Shown in pieces: positions 39,101 through 51,335 of a stretch of 64,000 nt of DNA (position 1 is its first letter; the number at the start of each line of letters is the position of its first letter). The translations under genes were made by a program, and so were the position numbers. Below the pieces are notes generated by a model. It saw only the letters and a list, made by a program, of their open reading frames with translations. It searched no databases and had not been told where the DNA came from. Source of the stretch: Ectocarpus siliculosus (Eukaryota > Sar > Phaeophyceae > Ectocarpales > Ectocarpaceae); the NCBI GenBank assembly GCA_000310025.1, contig FN649149.1:267681-331680 (forward strand). The letters are read 5' to 3'.

Positions 39101-40298
39101 CGGCACCACCATGCAAACCGTTTCACAACCACAAAGCGTCATCCCATGCGCACAACTCGCGGTCTCTTGACTTCTTATGGCGCGTTCACCTAGCGTAGGC
39201 ATTGGTGTGACCTTTGGCATTCGAACACACAATCGAATGAAACAACTATGTGCGCACATGGTAACATAGACGCAAGTTTACCACCGTCAGACTGAAGCAA
39301 AGTGGACATGGCTGCTACCAATCGGCACGGCACACCTCAGAAAGCGTGATGGTACCCGATCCCAGTGTGCGTGGGGTTCTGGCCCTGTCCACCATGCACC
39401 CAGGCATCACCAGGTGCACTTCGCCGAATCTGACCCATACCCTATGATTGCTTTAAGGGCGAAGCGAAACGCATCGGGGGGGAGAGGGGGCGCATTGGCG
39501 AAGAAGTGCTCGCTTCCACGTGTTTGGTGCGTGCATCAACTTTCAGAGGCAACATTGTCCAAAGATGGCCAATATACGTCTGCAAAAATCTACAGACGGT
39601 GTATTTGCATGACCACATAGCATGCATTGCAGCACTGACATTGACACAAAGATCCTGAGAGCAAAGATGCATTTGAGCCACGTTAGATGAGTTGCTAGAG
39701 CAAGGTACCAGTTGAGCGCGCACGGGACAGACCAGCGCGTAATATCGAACGAAAACTTCAAGCACGAAGACCAACCCGTGCTTGCTTAAAAATTGCAAGT
39801 AAACGTCCTCCAAACTACAGCCGTTAGGCCAACATACTGAACACAAACCTATGGAAGCCCTGTCGTCGCATCACTGCCCCTGCAAAAAGGATGATCGTAC
39901 CACTATACGACACGGCGAGTGTCGAACGTTCACCTGTTGCCTGGGGAGAGGAAAGGTGGGATCGCGGTGGCGGCCTCGATCAGCAAGAACTCGCCGTCGC
40001 TGTCGGTAATGCACGCAGTCAACCTGAGGAAAAAATGTAGCACAGCCCCGGGTGCGAGGAGCTGAATCCTTGTGTGGCGAAAACAATGTGACGAAAACGA
40101 TATCCCCAACCGTTTGCACTTCCCCAACCTGGAACAGTGGCCGCGCGTGCCGCCGACTACTCGATTGATACCCTGCTGGTTGCTGCAAGACGTCTTGTGC
40201 AACCTTCGAAGACTTATCGATTGGCAGTCAGTGACAACCGAATACTTGTACAAGGACTTTGCTCACATCACCTCCCTTGCCTCCCTCTCTCTCTCCTT

Positions 40299-40370
<72 letters not shown>

Positions 40371-41017
40371 TTGTCTCTCCCTCTCCCTCCCCTAAAGACA
40401 GCAGTCGAGTGTACTTGTGCGCGGGGAAGACAACCCAATACGCCGCGCGAGCACGAAAACGCCACTCACTCGGTGAACGTCGAAGTTATTGTGAACAGAA
40501 GGTAGCACACGAACCACTCGTCGGAAACGTTGCCTCCGAACACCTGCTCTCCGGTGAGATGAGGCTCAAGATCTCCGTCGGAAGGCACGGCGACTGACAG
40601 CGCGAACGCCTCGCGGTGCCAGATGAAGCCCGCTGTAATCGAATCCACGAGTTCCAGGACTGACTCCCGAAGCTGGCCGGGTGATAAGAACATGAAAGTC
40701 CGTAAAGAGGAGGCAAAGTTGGAATAGACACTTGGGCAGGTAGATAACATTTCATGTAAAGCAGGAGCACGATAGCACGTCGCGATGCTGTTCTGCCTAA
40801 GGCGCCGACACACCCAGGGCACTCTAACCTGTTGAAGGTGTTCAATAGAGCTCCATGCGTCGACAAATATTTGATATCGCACGAAGTCCTCCGCCGTTGC
40901 CGGGCGCTCCTGCAGGAAGGGTAGCTGGGAAGGGTCTGTAGCCAAGAAATCCTCCAAGCTCGGTCCAGGGTCGTTAGAGTTGCCGGCGAACCAGTCCTCA
41001 TCCGCTGATTCCGCCAT
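27128..41017 (-). CDS. ECD: ecdysoneless homologue (ECD/SGT1 family)
   Basis: ECD proteins act in pre-mRNA splicing (with PRPF8), cell-cycle progression and chaperone complexes. Exons: 41017-40829, 40672-40470, 40023-39934, 39441-39336, 39092-38971, 38805-38512, 38185-38089, 37898-37740, 37340-37167, 36740-36675, 36375-36044, 35625-35211, 27842-27668, 27348-27128. The sum is 2643 nt, 880 residues, one open frame. Human-like blocks in order: GFIWHREAF, DEWFVCYLL, DGEFLLIEAA, RRRIEGYPEEAMANMHHAR/CFLPLAA, ARIAFTRHLYAQL, LGQKLSMGLE, EGSKRYREK, EDWLEVSQADLD, FDVDKFMSLL, an acidic serine-rich stretch (about residues 611-749), REYM/AAMEIELEPSSMGESF, and DVDMNMVKHLLES with GLSGPASNLLRSMGL near the end. 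Intron 12 (35210-27843, 7.4 kb) contains a hAT-like element and a LINE fragment carrying a pogo transposon; intron 2 has a CT microsatellite. Confidence 0.95.
28774..30243. mobile_element. hAT-like non-autonomous transposon in ECD intron 12
   Basis: Eight identical bases, AAACCCTG, flank the element (28766-28773 and 30244-30251), the duplication length of the hAT superfamily. Termini are inverted repeats CAAGGTTGTGTTTA, followed by AGTACAGTA-type sequence. Both subterminal zones (to about 29165 and from about 29755) are arrays of a semi-palindromic motif, TTTAGTACAGCTCTCGATAC followed by TGTACTA. The middle (about 29165-29755) has no recognisable transposase, so movement would need a transposase in trans. 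Confidence 0.92.
30380..34058 (-). mobile_element. pogo-type (Tc1/mariner superfamily) DNA transposon, apparently complete
   Basis: Perfect 27-bp terminal inverted repeats starting CAGTGGGGGGCCCTCTATAG, flanked by TA on both sides (30378-30379, 34059-34060). Comparison with LINE copy 1 (GACGGTAGCTGTACTG) shows one TA in the empty site, so TA was duplicated. Subterminal zones of about 130 bp carry repeated AATAGTGCC/GGCACTATT palindromes in both orientations, likely transposase-binding or folding sites. The element encodes an open three-exon transposase and sits in a LINE fragment within ECD intron 12, on the same strand as ECD. Confidence 0.96.
30916..33802 (-). CDS. pogo/jerky-like DDE transposase
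   Basis: Cut-and-paste transposase for TA targets. Exons: 33802-33341, 32755-31782, 31516-30916; the sum is 2037 nt, 678 residues, no stops. N-terminus: a Cys/His cluster (CKGGCGGRLHGTCG then ICSSC, about residues 20-52), then a CENP-B/Psq-type helix-turn-helix (ARLSNADKVEVLKLLDAKIS, EQIADRFKCSERLVRKVKAE, about 85-130). The second exon holds the catalytic domain: FNVDETGIQWK (first Asp), LLMDGCSSHG (second) and PPNCTSLHQPMDMG (third Asp), so a DDD triad. Exon 2 joins exon 3 as QDIAR/CFVKADTLP. The C-terminus has VQAWATIEDDDDVVEAF and an acidic tail typical of the group. All key residues are present, so it could be functional. Confidence 0.93.
35071..35117 (+). repeat. dispersed repeat, copy 2 of 3
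   Basis: CACAGAAAGACTACCCATT followed by CACAGTCGAACGGGATGT, as at 2526 and 62791. This copy is shorter and lies in ECD intron 12. Confidence 0.7.
40281..40395. repeat. CT/GA microsatellite in ECD intron 2
   Basis: Pyrimidine tract with an almost pure CT run at about 40303-40368, bordered by CCCT-rich sequence. It lies within the ECD intron 40469-40024. Frames across it give Leu-Ser repeats that are not coding. Confidence 0.95.
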
Positions 41018-43312
41018 CACTCGGTGACAACGTTACAGTACTCCCTGTAGACAGCGAAGTCGCCGATGTAATATTATTCAAACGGCTTGCTACCCTCGTG
41101 ATATACAACCTCTTCCTCCCGCCTACGTGTGCCCTGATGCCTTCCACCCCCTTTTCCTAGCGTGCTCTTAGAAAGAGAAACAATGCTAATGGACACACTG
41201 GGACACGCGCTCACGAACGCCCACTGTTGTCAGAATAGAGGCACACCACAACAGCACAACAAACCGCACAACAGCAGCGCCGCAAATTGGAACCAAACCA
41301 ACATGCCTTTTTTGCCGGGCGCGAGAGGCGCGAGACGCAAAAAAAAGGCAAGAGGGAACAGGCGAGAAAGAGAGTAGAACCTGGTTCTTCCGTTTGGTTC
41401 GTCGTTCGCTGTTGTTTGGTTCAGTTTGGTTGTTCGTCCGTTCGTCTGTCGACCATCCGGTCCGTCCTCCGTCCTCCGGCCATGTCCACAGCAGCCGCTA
41501 AGCCCTGGCCGATCAGGCACGCCGAAGGCGTTCTCAGGCATACGCCGAGGAGCCCGCCGCAGGCGAAAATTCGAGCGCAGGAAAATTCAAGGCTTTTGCC
41601 GGACGTGCATTTTCCATGCCTCAGACAGAGATGCAGGGTATGTACAAGATATCGCCTTGACTTTGTCTGCAAAACGCAAACCTACTCGATCACTGACGTA
41701 TATTCCCTCAACCATAGCGACGGGTCATACGTGGCTTACCGTTGTGGCTCTTCTCTGTGTGGTGCCTAGAGCTGCCTGATCTTAGGTAGGGGCAGTCAGG
41801 CAACTGAACACGGTTTTTAGACAAACATCTATGTATCTTACACACTGAAAACGCGCTGCTCTCAGGCAACAAGTGAGGCCTGAGGCTTCCCTGAGAGGGT
41901 TGAAAAAAAAGGCAAAAGAGTGGCCCTCAGGCAAAGAAAATCAGGCATGCCTGATCGGCCAGGGCTTAGCAGCTGCCCCGTAGCCGACACCTAGCGAGCT
42001 GTCTAATGCAATATGGATAGTTGAGAAGATCAGGAAGCGCACACGTCCATCCATTGTGTCGAAGATACATTATTCTTACGTTTGTGTCTTTTCTTACAGG
42101 ATGGAAATCAGTGTAGGTCCGCTGCGTGGGTCAATATTAATCATGCAGCTGGTCGCTGGGTGATCATGTTGGCAGTTGCGGAGGCTAGGTTGTATCTCTA
42201 CATGTCTACCTGCAGCAGCTACTGTAGAACACTCGAGGCAAATGCCAGAGCGGCGCCCACTCGCATGTATGTACGTACTGTAGTTGGCCTGCGACCACGG
42301 AAGGACTCCGCGTCAAGTTGGGGAGGATTTCTAATGTGGACACATCAACGAACACGATATCGACACGAATTGTTGTGTGATGCGCTTAAGAGTTATGTCA
42401 GAAATAACAAAATGCCAGGTGGCCGCTCACTCTGCTGCAGGAGATGGGAGCGATGACAATGAACAGAACGAGCGAAAAAAAATCTGTCGCCCAAGGATTC
42501 CATACAAGTCGATATCCACATTTTGCCACGTTTTGTGGAGTTTACACTCCGCGCCAGGACTGCCTGTGTTTCCTAGGACAAAACATTATACGAAATCAAT
42601 ACGACGGTGCGGCAAGTACATGCCTGATATGTGTGCATAGAGTAATGGGACATCCTTGCTCCAATAAAACATCTACTGCCTGAAATATCCACCCTTCTCT
42701 TACAACCTGGTTGTGACGAAACTTCGCATTTCGATCCGGCACAACAGACTGAATGCGTACGGTGAAATACGAACGCCCGTCTACCGGAATTACTTACACC
42801 ACGCGAGGGAGGCTACTGTCAATACCTACACAATTCATTCCCACCATCTATTTTGTCATGATGTGAAATCTCCACATAAAAATTACGTTAAACCTTCCAA
42901 GAATTGCAGAAGAAGTACAACGAGTCTAAGGCTAACCTTCGGAAAGATCTGAATAAAATCAAACAACACGACAGAGACACTGTTTGTGACGAACAACGCA
43001 TCACCTGGTCCAGGAAGCGTCCACCACGAACAGTAAAAACCCGCTCCCGAGGAACGCCTCATCTCATAGGAAGCACCCGGCACAATGAGAAAAAGCCCGG
43101 CATCCCTCCCACCCCAAACGTGGGATTGCTAACTACGTTGTTCGTAAGGACGAACTACAGTCTCAAAAGACGGCGATAATACAAGCAGCTAAAATAACTG
43201 GTACACGTGACAAAGCAAGGGGAGCGCTGCCTGTGTAGCGGTCGGGCAACTTCGTGACCATACGGTAGTGGTGGTGGTAGTGGTGGTGCGAGGGGGGGGG
43301 AGGGGGGCAACA
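41018..43312. other. intergenic region upstream of ECD
   Basis: Between the ECD start (41017) and the end of the ankyrin gene (43313), both leftward. It contains one inverted-repeat element (41490-41974). A helix-like frame at about 42899-42975 (+) begins after a possible acceptor but has no partner exons. No gene is supported. Confidence 0.45.
41490..41974. mobile_element. MITE-like inverted-repeat element
   Basis: Left end AGCAGCCGCTAAGCCCTGGC, continuing CGATCAGGCACGCC, returns inverted at 41944-41974 with about 30 of 32 bases matching. Subterminal CTCAGGC/GCCTGAG motifs recur inside (for example 41531, 41869-41900, 41930). About 485 bp with no coding capacity. Target duplication not resolved. 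Confidence 0.72.
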
Positions 43313-46300
43313 TCACATAATAGTACAATTACAGCCCCCCGACGCCGCAGAGACTTTCCGAGCTGTGTCCTCCATGCGAGAAAGCTGGAAGCGAAGTGGC
43401 ACCAACAAGGAAGGGGAGGGGAGGAGAAAATACCAATTAACAACAGCGTCGTTGGCATGCGCATCGAGATACCGGGTGAGCGCAAGTGGCCATCTAAATT
43501 GATACATGAGTGTGCTAGGGTTGAGCAACGAATATCCAACCTAAAATGTATACAGTGTGGGGCCCGGTTTAACGACCCCTAGCGTCACGACGAAATGTGG
43601 CCGCGATTCAGGGCAGGTCGCTAAACCAACTACTAACCAAATAGCAGTTATACTACCGGGGTGCGCCGGTGCCACGTGATTTTGAGGTCGCAAAACAGGG
43701 CATGTCGCTAAACAGGGGATCGTGAACCGAGACCCCACTGTACCAAGATTCTGCGGTGGCTCTCACCCGATCCATGATTCCACGAGTTTCCACCTCCTTC
43801 TCGTCGAGTCTTTCCCGTAGATTTTTCCCTGCTTTCCGCAAGGTGTCCAACTCTCCCTCTTTGTCCTGCATCCGGTCTCGAATATCCCGCAACTCCTTGT
43901 CCTGCACACCGAAAGGGCAATTCGACGCAACAGCACTTCAAGAAAACGCAGTCATGAACCGTCATCCTCGGCGCGTACATCATATTTCAAAGAATGCTTC
44001 GGCAAGCAAAGGGTGCATCACAAGACCACACGTGTTGGCATTCAAACCAACAGGAAGCGTGCACACGTGTCGCAACTGAAAAAGCAATATGACCTTTGCC
44101 TGTCTCACTGACCTTCATCGCCACTGCCTGCCTCAACTCCCCAAGCTCGTCCTTACTAGCAAACTGGTCAGCGGCAATGCCGTTTCCCGACCAGTCAGCG
44201 CCAGAAGCCGCCGTGGTTCCACCAAGATTTGGAGCCAGCGGTGGCTCATTGCCTAGCGTGCGGTCGAGGGCCCCATCAGGGTTCGCTTGCTTCGCCTCAA
44301 AGTCTTTCGCGATCGTCGTGCGTTTCATCTGCAGCGGACAAACAGGCGCAGTACCACAGCAATCATGGAAGAGTGGACGATTATCGGAACCCCTCAAGCG
44401 CACACAGGAATTACGAAACACGCGCATCAACTCCGGATAGTCGACGGCTGCCGCTATCGACGGCGTGTGACTTGATCGAACAACCTCGAAACGATAGCAG
44501 AAATAGGCTTATGTAATGCACAGCACTCGTTGCCAGGACTTCCGCATGTAGCCGAGGTCAAAAACGTAGGAGTTGTAGCGTCAGCGTAACTTCAAGTATT
44601 ATCACCCGGGCAACACAAAACAAATCACATGGGAAGCGCCGTGCACCTTTCTCAAATCCTTTTCCGTCTCGTCTACTCTCTTGAGCACATTGAGCAGAAT
44701 GTCCTCGTTCGTTTTCTGGTCGACGTTAAGGTTCTCCACGCGTTCTTCGAGGTCGTCCAGGTCGGCGATGATCTGCTCCAACGCCATCTCGTACGCGACT
44801 GGAGCATCGCAGCGACGACAGACAAGGAGGACAAATGCAATGCTTGTGGTTGACGGGTGTCCAAGACAAAACTAAACGTTTGCGCACCATGCAAACTGCT
44901 CATACCATCGCGTTCAGCAACGGACATCCGCTTCTTCTCTTGCGTCACCAAGAACAGGGTTAACCCTACCCCTCCCCCTAGGAACGGTTCATAATTTGGA
45001 AACGACAACAACAAACAACAACAGAAGTGGCGGATTCAACCATACATACCGTGGACGAGCAAGGTAAGAGTTGGGTAAAAAAAGTAGAAACACTACCAAT
45101 GTAGCACCGCAAAGTCACCAACCTTCTTCGTTGCTAACTTCCTCCATGTCATCACGTTCGCTTCCTTTCGTTGAAGACTCCCCTGTCACGGAACCCTGAG
45201 GTGAGCGCTTGACCCGGCTAGCAGGAGCTGGTGCAGCTGGCACGGTAGTCATCCCGTAAGTGCTTCCACGGCGCTTGTTGGTAGGGGAGGCTTCGTTCCC
45301 CGGCTTCCCATCGCCAATGCTCACCATTCCGTCCGCCATCGTCAGGTTGATGGCTGCGCGAAAACAACGGAGGTCATTCCGTGCAAGTCAGAGAGACCAT
45401 TTTACATTTCGTGGTCGTCAAGCCGTATGTAGCCGCAAGGGGGCGAGGAATGGAAGCGAAGACATGAAAAATGACAGAAGCCATTCGCATATAATCCTCG
45501 GGCGGACGTGGAGCGGCACAAGGCACAACTGTATGAACCCAACAAGTTAGCAGAAGGTACGACTGTACGAATCCGTGACACTCACTCGACTTCTTCCTGG
45601 CGCGGTCCCCTCCACCTGCACCCTGTGCCCCGCTCGGCGCAGCTGCAGGCGAGTTTCCCCTCGAGTTCTGTCCTCCTGCGCCGGACGAGCGTCGATCCGC
45701 TACGCCACCTTGTTCCGGCGGCTGCTTCGCATTGCCCCCCCCAACACCAAACAATAAAGAGCTCTTTCGTGCAGGAGCAGGTGCATCTGACTTCGCGGCC
45801 GTCTTTGTTTGCTCCGGTGGAGCTCCATCCACGAGCCCGTTCGAATCGCCGCTTGGAGGGATCGTTTCCTGTCTGTCGGCCCTCGGTGATTCCCCGTTTG
45901 TTGCCTTGGAAGCCCCACTTGTTGATACGGCAGCTTTGTCGACGACAGCGTCCGCGGCAGCCGTAGGCGTGGTATTGGCTGCTGCTTCACCGGTAGTGGA
46001 CGACGTGCTAGTATGGCTCGCAACATTCTTTGCCACCGACATCGCCGCTCCCATGAGAGTGCCATCAGACTCGGGGTGGTACGATCCATCTAGTCCTGAA
46101 AGGAGGGGAACAAAGGAATAGGAGTTTATGGACAAAGCCACACATTGCGCGGAACTGGAGGAGAGGGCGGGGAGGGGCAATGTTCCCTGCTCTTTTCGGT
46201 GTGCGAATGTAGTGAGAAAAAGAAAATTCGTGTCGTCTCGTTTCGCAAGACAGCCACAGAGAGAGAGTGTCCAAGCAGAGCACTAGCACATTACAGGTAA

Positions 46301-49300
46301 ATACCCGGCCAATATCCAAAAAATATTTCCAGTTTTGATAACAGCTCAATGCGCGCACACCGACAACACTCTTTACTAGAGGATGTACTGTAGTGGGTCA
46401 AGAATGCCCTTTCGTTGCGACCACCAGCCGGCAAACTCAAGGTGTATACCGGCTGACACGAGATTTCTCCATGAAATGTATCAAATTGCTGTAGCTCCCA
46501 CCTTGATCGTCGTCCTCGGGCATCTTGTTCTTGAGGAGCTTGATGATGTCCTCGCTTTTCCCCCTGTTTTTCTGCGAGGCGCTTTGCCCCACTAGGTGCA
46601 GGGGGAGCTTCCCCTTGTTGTCGATGACCATAACTTCCGCTCCCCACTCGAGCAGCAAGCGGACCTTCCCGAACAGCAAGGTACGCACCGTAATCAACGT
46701 ACAGTACATGTCAAAATACACACCGATCAAGGCACATGTACGTCAACGAATCCTGGGCGACTTGTGTTGGAAAAAGGAAATCTCCAGCTGATGCTGTACT
46801 GCTGTTATCTAAGGTATGGCAGCAGTCCGCGTTGGCGCGTGCTCGCTAAAGACGAATAAGAAAGCTGAGACATATTTCAGACTCGACCCGACAAAACCAG
46901 GCGAAACGAAATTTGAAGCCAGCCACATCTTCCAGACCACTGCTTACGGGAGAGGAACGCATGCTTACCGAGTTGATGTGAGACTTGAGGCAGGCGTAGT
47001 GAAGCGGTGTTCGATTGATGTGGTCAGTGCATCCCACCCCGGCGTGCTTGAGGATGAGGAAGCGCGCCACCTCCACCTTATTGTAGTGGCATGCCTGTAC
47101 GGCCGCAACGAGGCAAAGGTAGACACGGCGACGTTTCAAGGAATGCACAAGCGCGTACGAGGCAACAGTACTTTCATTCCGAGTGCTGGTCGAGAAAGCC
47201 ACAGACCTGCCCAACTGAAGAAACTACACAAGACACCCTGGCTACGCGAGAGACGTGCTTCAATTTGACAAAAGTTTAAGTCAGTGCCTTCAAGTCAACA
47301 CACCTAACGATTTCGTTCTCGAAAAAACTAAGATGTCCTTAGTGCACCGGGTGCTTGTTGAACGGGTTTTGTTTGCAAGCAGCCGGTCCGTGTCCATGCT
47401 TGCATACGCACCAAGTGTAGAGGAGTCATGTTCTTGACGTTGCGGACATCGATGGTAGCTCCCGCTCCCACAAGCACCTTAGCGAGACCTACGAAACCCT
47501 TTTTCGCCGCATAGTGCAGGGGGGTACCATCCTGCTCATCGCTCTCATCCAGGGACACCTGACATCGCAAACAATCAAGCAGTTGACACAGAATCAGGGG
47601 GCGGAGACAAATACGGCATGTCCGCATGAGATAAACATGTTCGCGAACACTCTTGACAGGTACTTGGAGGTACTAAGGAGAGGCTTCAGTGAGCGCCCAC
47701 CTTGTGCTCCAAAAGCAACTTGACGATCTCGGTGTGCCCTCCCCACGTCGCCCAGTGCATGGCGCTTGCGTGCTGGTGGCTGAAAGTATCAGGCCTGTAA
47801 GGCGTGGCGTACACGAAAGGGGTGGAGGTAAAACTTGATCACGACGTCCGCCTCGTAGGTCAGACGAGAGAAACAAAACGCAACCTCAGCTCGTAGTGCT
47901 TACCTCCCTCATGCTGCTAGCCAAGGTGTTGCAAAGACACGATCTGTATGGTGCAGTGTACGCGAGGTGTATTCTGAGACTTGGACAGCGGTCCATAATA
48001 CCCAAAAACTCTGATAGTTTACAACTACTCCATAAATCGAAGAACAGGACAGAAGTGACGACGCTCTCTCAGCCATAAACCGTCACCTCTACAACAGCAG
48101 CCAATAGCCTACGTTTTGCAACGATCGCAAGATCACTCGACCTTGTCCTACTGCAGGTCATTCATTTACACTTGGTACCCTCACGCGTGGATGGTCGAAA
48201 CCACACCCGTTGTTAGTGGCAAAAAGCAAGAAAAACGTCGCCTCACTTGGCCCCCTCGTCAAGCAATCTCTTGACGATCTCCACGTGCCCCCCCCAGCAA
48301 GCCCACATGAGCGGGCTGCAATGCTCTCGATCCGGCTTGTTAACATCGCCCCCTTTGGCAATGAAATCTTGCACCTGATGACCGGCGCCCAAGGTGTGCA
48401 AAACGCCCAAAAAAGCGAACAAAAAACACAACAAGTAGGCAGCTCTGGTTAGCGTTGATCGACGTCACTGACTGGACCATTCAAACAGCAATGCCATCTT
48501 CGGTACTGTACTTCGATCAAAACATACGAACTGGCAGTGCATTCACCGTGTGATATAGTTACTCACACGGCAGCTGTTGCACCGCTCCTTGGAGGGTTCT
48601 GACGAGCCTTCCCACAACCAACGCCAACACAAGGTAACCATTGTAAATAGTTGTGCCACTAAGAACAATGCAACGACGCACGTAACACACCAGCAGCAAT
48701 CGTTGATTGCTCGCTTGTATCAAGAGGAAATCTGTGATGGGCTTGGGGATCACGGGCAAAGCAAGGGTTTAGGTCAGGAAGATGTTGCTGCGCTTTTCTT
48801 GACTTGGAGAGCTGTTGGGAAACCCTGCTGCTGGCGAGCCATACTTCAAGACAGCTTCTGTACCACGACGAAAGAATATATCACAACCAGTCGGCATGTC
48901 AATCGCTAACCGCATCTCGTGTGGAGCTCGTCGACCGGCGAGAGCACCCTGTATATTCAAGGCCCCATTGTTGATTGCGGAGGTGACTGAGGATAGTGGT
49001 ACTGCTGTACAGATTCATGACCACTACCCATTGCCGTACTTCTGAATATATCCGATACTGTACCGCCGCTCGGGTGGCGCCTACCCACAGCCTTTGAACG
49101 CCCAGAATCTACGAAAAGTCAGGTGTTGAAGGGAAGCCACCGGCCAGCTACTGTAAATATTCATACTGTTTGTAGGAACCATGACCAGACAGCCGAGAGG
49201 ATGGCCCCCGAAGCGAATGGTGTTTGGGGAACTCGTGGGGGCAACAGGTGCCGGAGAAGAAGTGCCTGGGGGACAATTTACAAGCGTTTGGAGCCACACA

Positions 49301-51335
49301 CAACTGACTCTACGGACGACAATCGAGGAACATTCGGACTTCATAGCGCCATCTGGGCTACCGCTAGCGAAGGGGGTGAGGTGGGGGTGCCGTGGCACGT
49401 GGGGGTACCGTGGGTCGCAAAGAGTACGAGTTCATGACCTCGTGGCACAAGGACGAAGAGGAGGCCAGTCTAAGACGTGACGGGACAGCGAAGACTTCAA
49501 CACAACAATGATACGTAAAGGGCGGAGGGGATACATAAGGGAATATGCGTCGGAAGCTCATCATTAAAAGTGTACATGTTGCCGGTATAGACCGGACTGA
49601 CTGATGGATGTGGCTGAAATGTCTGCCATCCATCTTCGTGTCGTCGTCGTATCGATAACCCCCTCCCTTCCATTGCACCCTTACATGGTAGTACATTGAT
49701 AGTACATTGATCGTGCGCTGTTATTTGTGTCTTCTAAACTTCCTCAGACATGCTTTGCACTTTTCTGCGTTTCCATGTGTCTGCGTACTGCGGGGGTGAG
49801 TCTCGCTGGCAAGAACCTTTTGTATAGTATTGTAGAGACGTGGGGAACACCGACGACTTGCTTACATATGAAATGGGCGTAAGGTATCATCTGTGTCTTC
49901 GTCTTGAGCCCCCCACACATGTGTAAGTGCAGGTGGGGAATGACATCGCCGGTGCAAAGCCGGCAGTGGATACAACCCCGGACTATTAGTAGGAAGCACA
50001 AGATTTGTGCGATACTGGTAGTTGGTGATGTTAGTTTTTCTTGGTTGCGTCCTTTTGCCTGGCCTCGCTGACTTTCTGGGGGTCTTGATTATTTTTGCTT
50101 TCAGCACTGTCGAGTGCGTGTTGTGCTGAGTTTCCAATTCCTCTGTAATACCATTTCATAGTATATATGTACCCTTAGGCATCCGAGGCAGTTGGACCAC
50201 TGAGGATGTTACAAGGTACGAGCAGAGATCGGAATGGCTGTCGAAGCGACGAAAACGACAACAACAAACGGTCAATCCAATCCGCTTTGATATCCTGAAA
50301 AGGAGCATTTACCTCCTGAACACCTTTCGAAAGTATGGACGCGATTCGCCTACAATCACCGATGTGCAAGTAAATTGTCGTTTCAACTTGTAGAGTGCCC
50401 TAAATATGTGATAATGAAGCAAGCGTGCACCGGACATGGTTCTGGGTCCCGAAAGACAAGACAACAAGATCAATCCGTCCGAACGGTGTCTATGGCACAT
50501 CTCATCAGGCCTGTAGCGCTCCCGCAGCTGCATTGGGACACCTCACATTTACCAATGGTTGCAATTATTTGCCTACAGATGCAGGGCTCATTGACGTGAA
50601 AAGGATCAAGACAAAAAAAAAAACACGGGTTGCACAATACCACACATCGGACAGATCATGAGTTGGTTCACCTATGTCCCAAAGATCACCTGCGGTGCAA
50701 ACATACCCCGATCACATACCGTACGTGACATACGATCCCACACCCGTGTGTAACATTTTTCGAGGTGCAATAAATATCACACGGTGTGGCATTTCGAGGG
50801 GGTGTGATATATAATGTGACCGTGTGATGAACTGTACTCATAGGACTCCACCCCGCAACGGGTTGTGGTAGCAGGTGTGTGTGATGAAGAAGGGGATTCA
50901 TCATGTCAACCCCAAAAGTTCAATTTAAACTTCCGACAGAGGTATTTTTGGCTGGTTCCACAGACGGGACAGAGAAGGGAAGAGAGAAAAACTTGGGGTG
51001 GGAACGCCCGGCTAATCTTCCCCAGTCGAAGCAGAGATGCAACGATTCCTTTCAATGCCTTACGCTATCGTGCCGGAGAAACGTAGGAATGATGGGGAAC
51101 AAACCAAAATAAGAAACACCATGTCGACCATAAGCCGCTCGGCTAGTTGTGTCGGTGCCGTTTGTGTTCGGTCGGCTGAAACAAAAGGCCAATCCCACAT
51201 ATGCATCGTTGGTGAATCATCGAGTACCACGACTCTGCTACCTACAACAGAGGGCCAGCTCCGGCACCGACGTACCTTCTGCAGCTTGCCGGCTCTAGCT
51301 GCAGCGTGCACCCCTGTGACGATGTACGACGCCAT
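43313..51335 (-). CDS. ankyrin-repeat, coiled-coil protein with C-terminal CaaX box
   Basis: Exons: 51335-51276, 48374-48247, 47794-47701, 47558-47412, 47094-46969, 46664-46502, 46095-45586, 45353-45123, 44798-44647, 44328-44113, 43901-43767, 43384-43313. The sum is 2034 nt, 677 residues. Ankyrin repeats fill about residues 5-235 (HAAARAGKLQKVQDFIAKGG, SPLMWACWGGHVEIVKRLL, SAMHWATWGGHTEIVKLLLE, GTPLHYAAKKGFVGLAKVLV, RTPLHYACLKSHINS, VRLLLEWGAEV). Then a low-complexity Ala/Ser/Gly/Thr region (240-480), and heptad-rich helices (VAYEMALEQIIADLDDLEE; DKELRDIRDRMQDKEGELD; LSRMEDTARKV). It ends GGCNCTIM: CTIM fits a CaaX prenylation signal with another Cys two residues upstream. I infer a membrane-tethered adaptor; the function is unknown. 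Intron 1 is 2.9 kb; the last intron holds a MITE. The gene is divergent from the MscS gene. Confidence 0.9.
43553..43740. mobile_element. short TA-flanked MITE in the last intron of the ankyrin gene
   Basis: Ends CAGTGTGGGGCCCGGTTTAA and, read inward from the right, CAGTGGGGTCTCGGTTCACG are inverted repeats of about 28 bp with a few differences. TA lies on both sides (43551-43552, 43741-43742). An internal direct motif GTCGCTAAAC is repeated. It is 188 bp with no coding. The TA duplication and CAGTG-GGG ends fit the Tc1/mariner-pogo superfamily. Confidence 0.85.

Noticed and set aside
40259-40597. Leu/Ser-repeat open frames
   Set aside because: They are translations of the CT microsatellite in an ECD intron.
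42899-43179. Helical Lys/Asn/Glu-rich frame starting after a possible acceptor (+)
   Set aside because: Only about 25 residues look protein-like; no upstream exon, and the rest is low quality.
49181-49480. Met-led open frame starting MTRQPRGWPPKRM (+)
   Set aside because: It lies inside the 2.9-kb first intron of the ankyrin gene, with no partner exons or family match.
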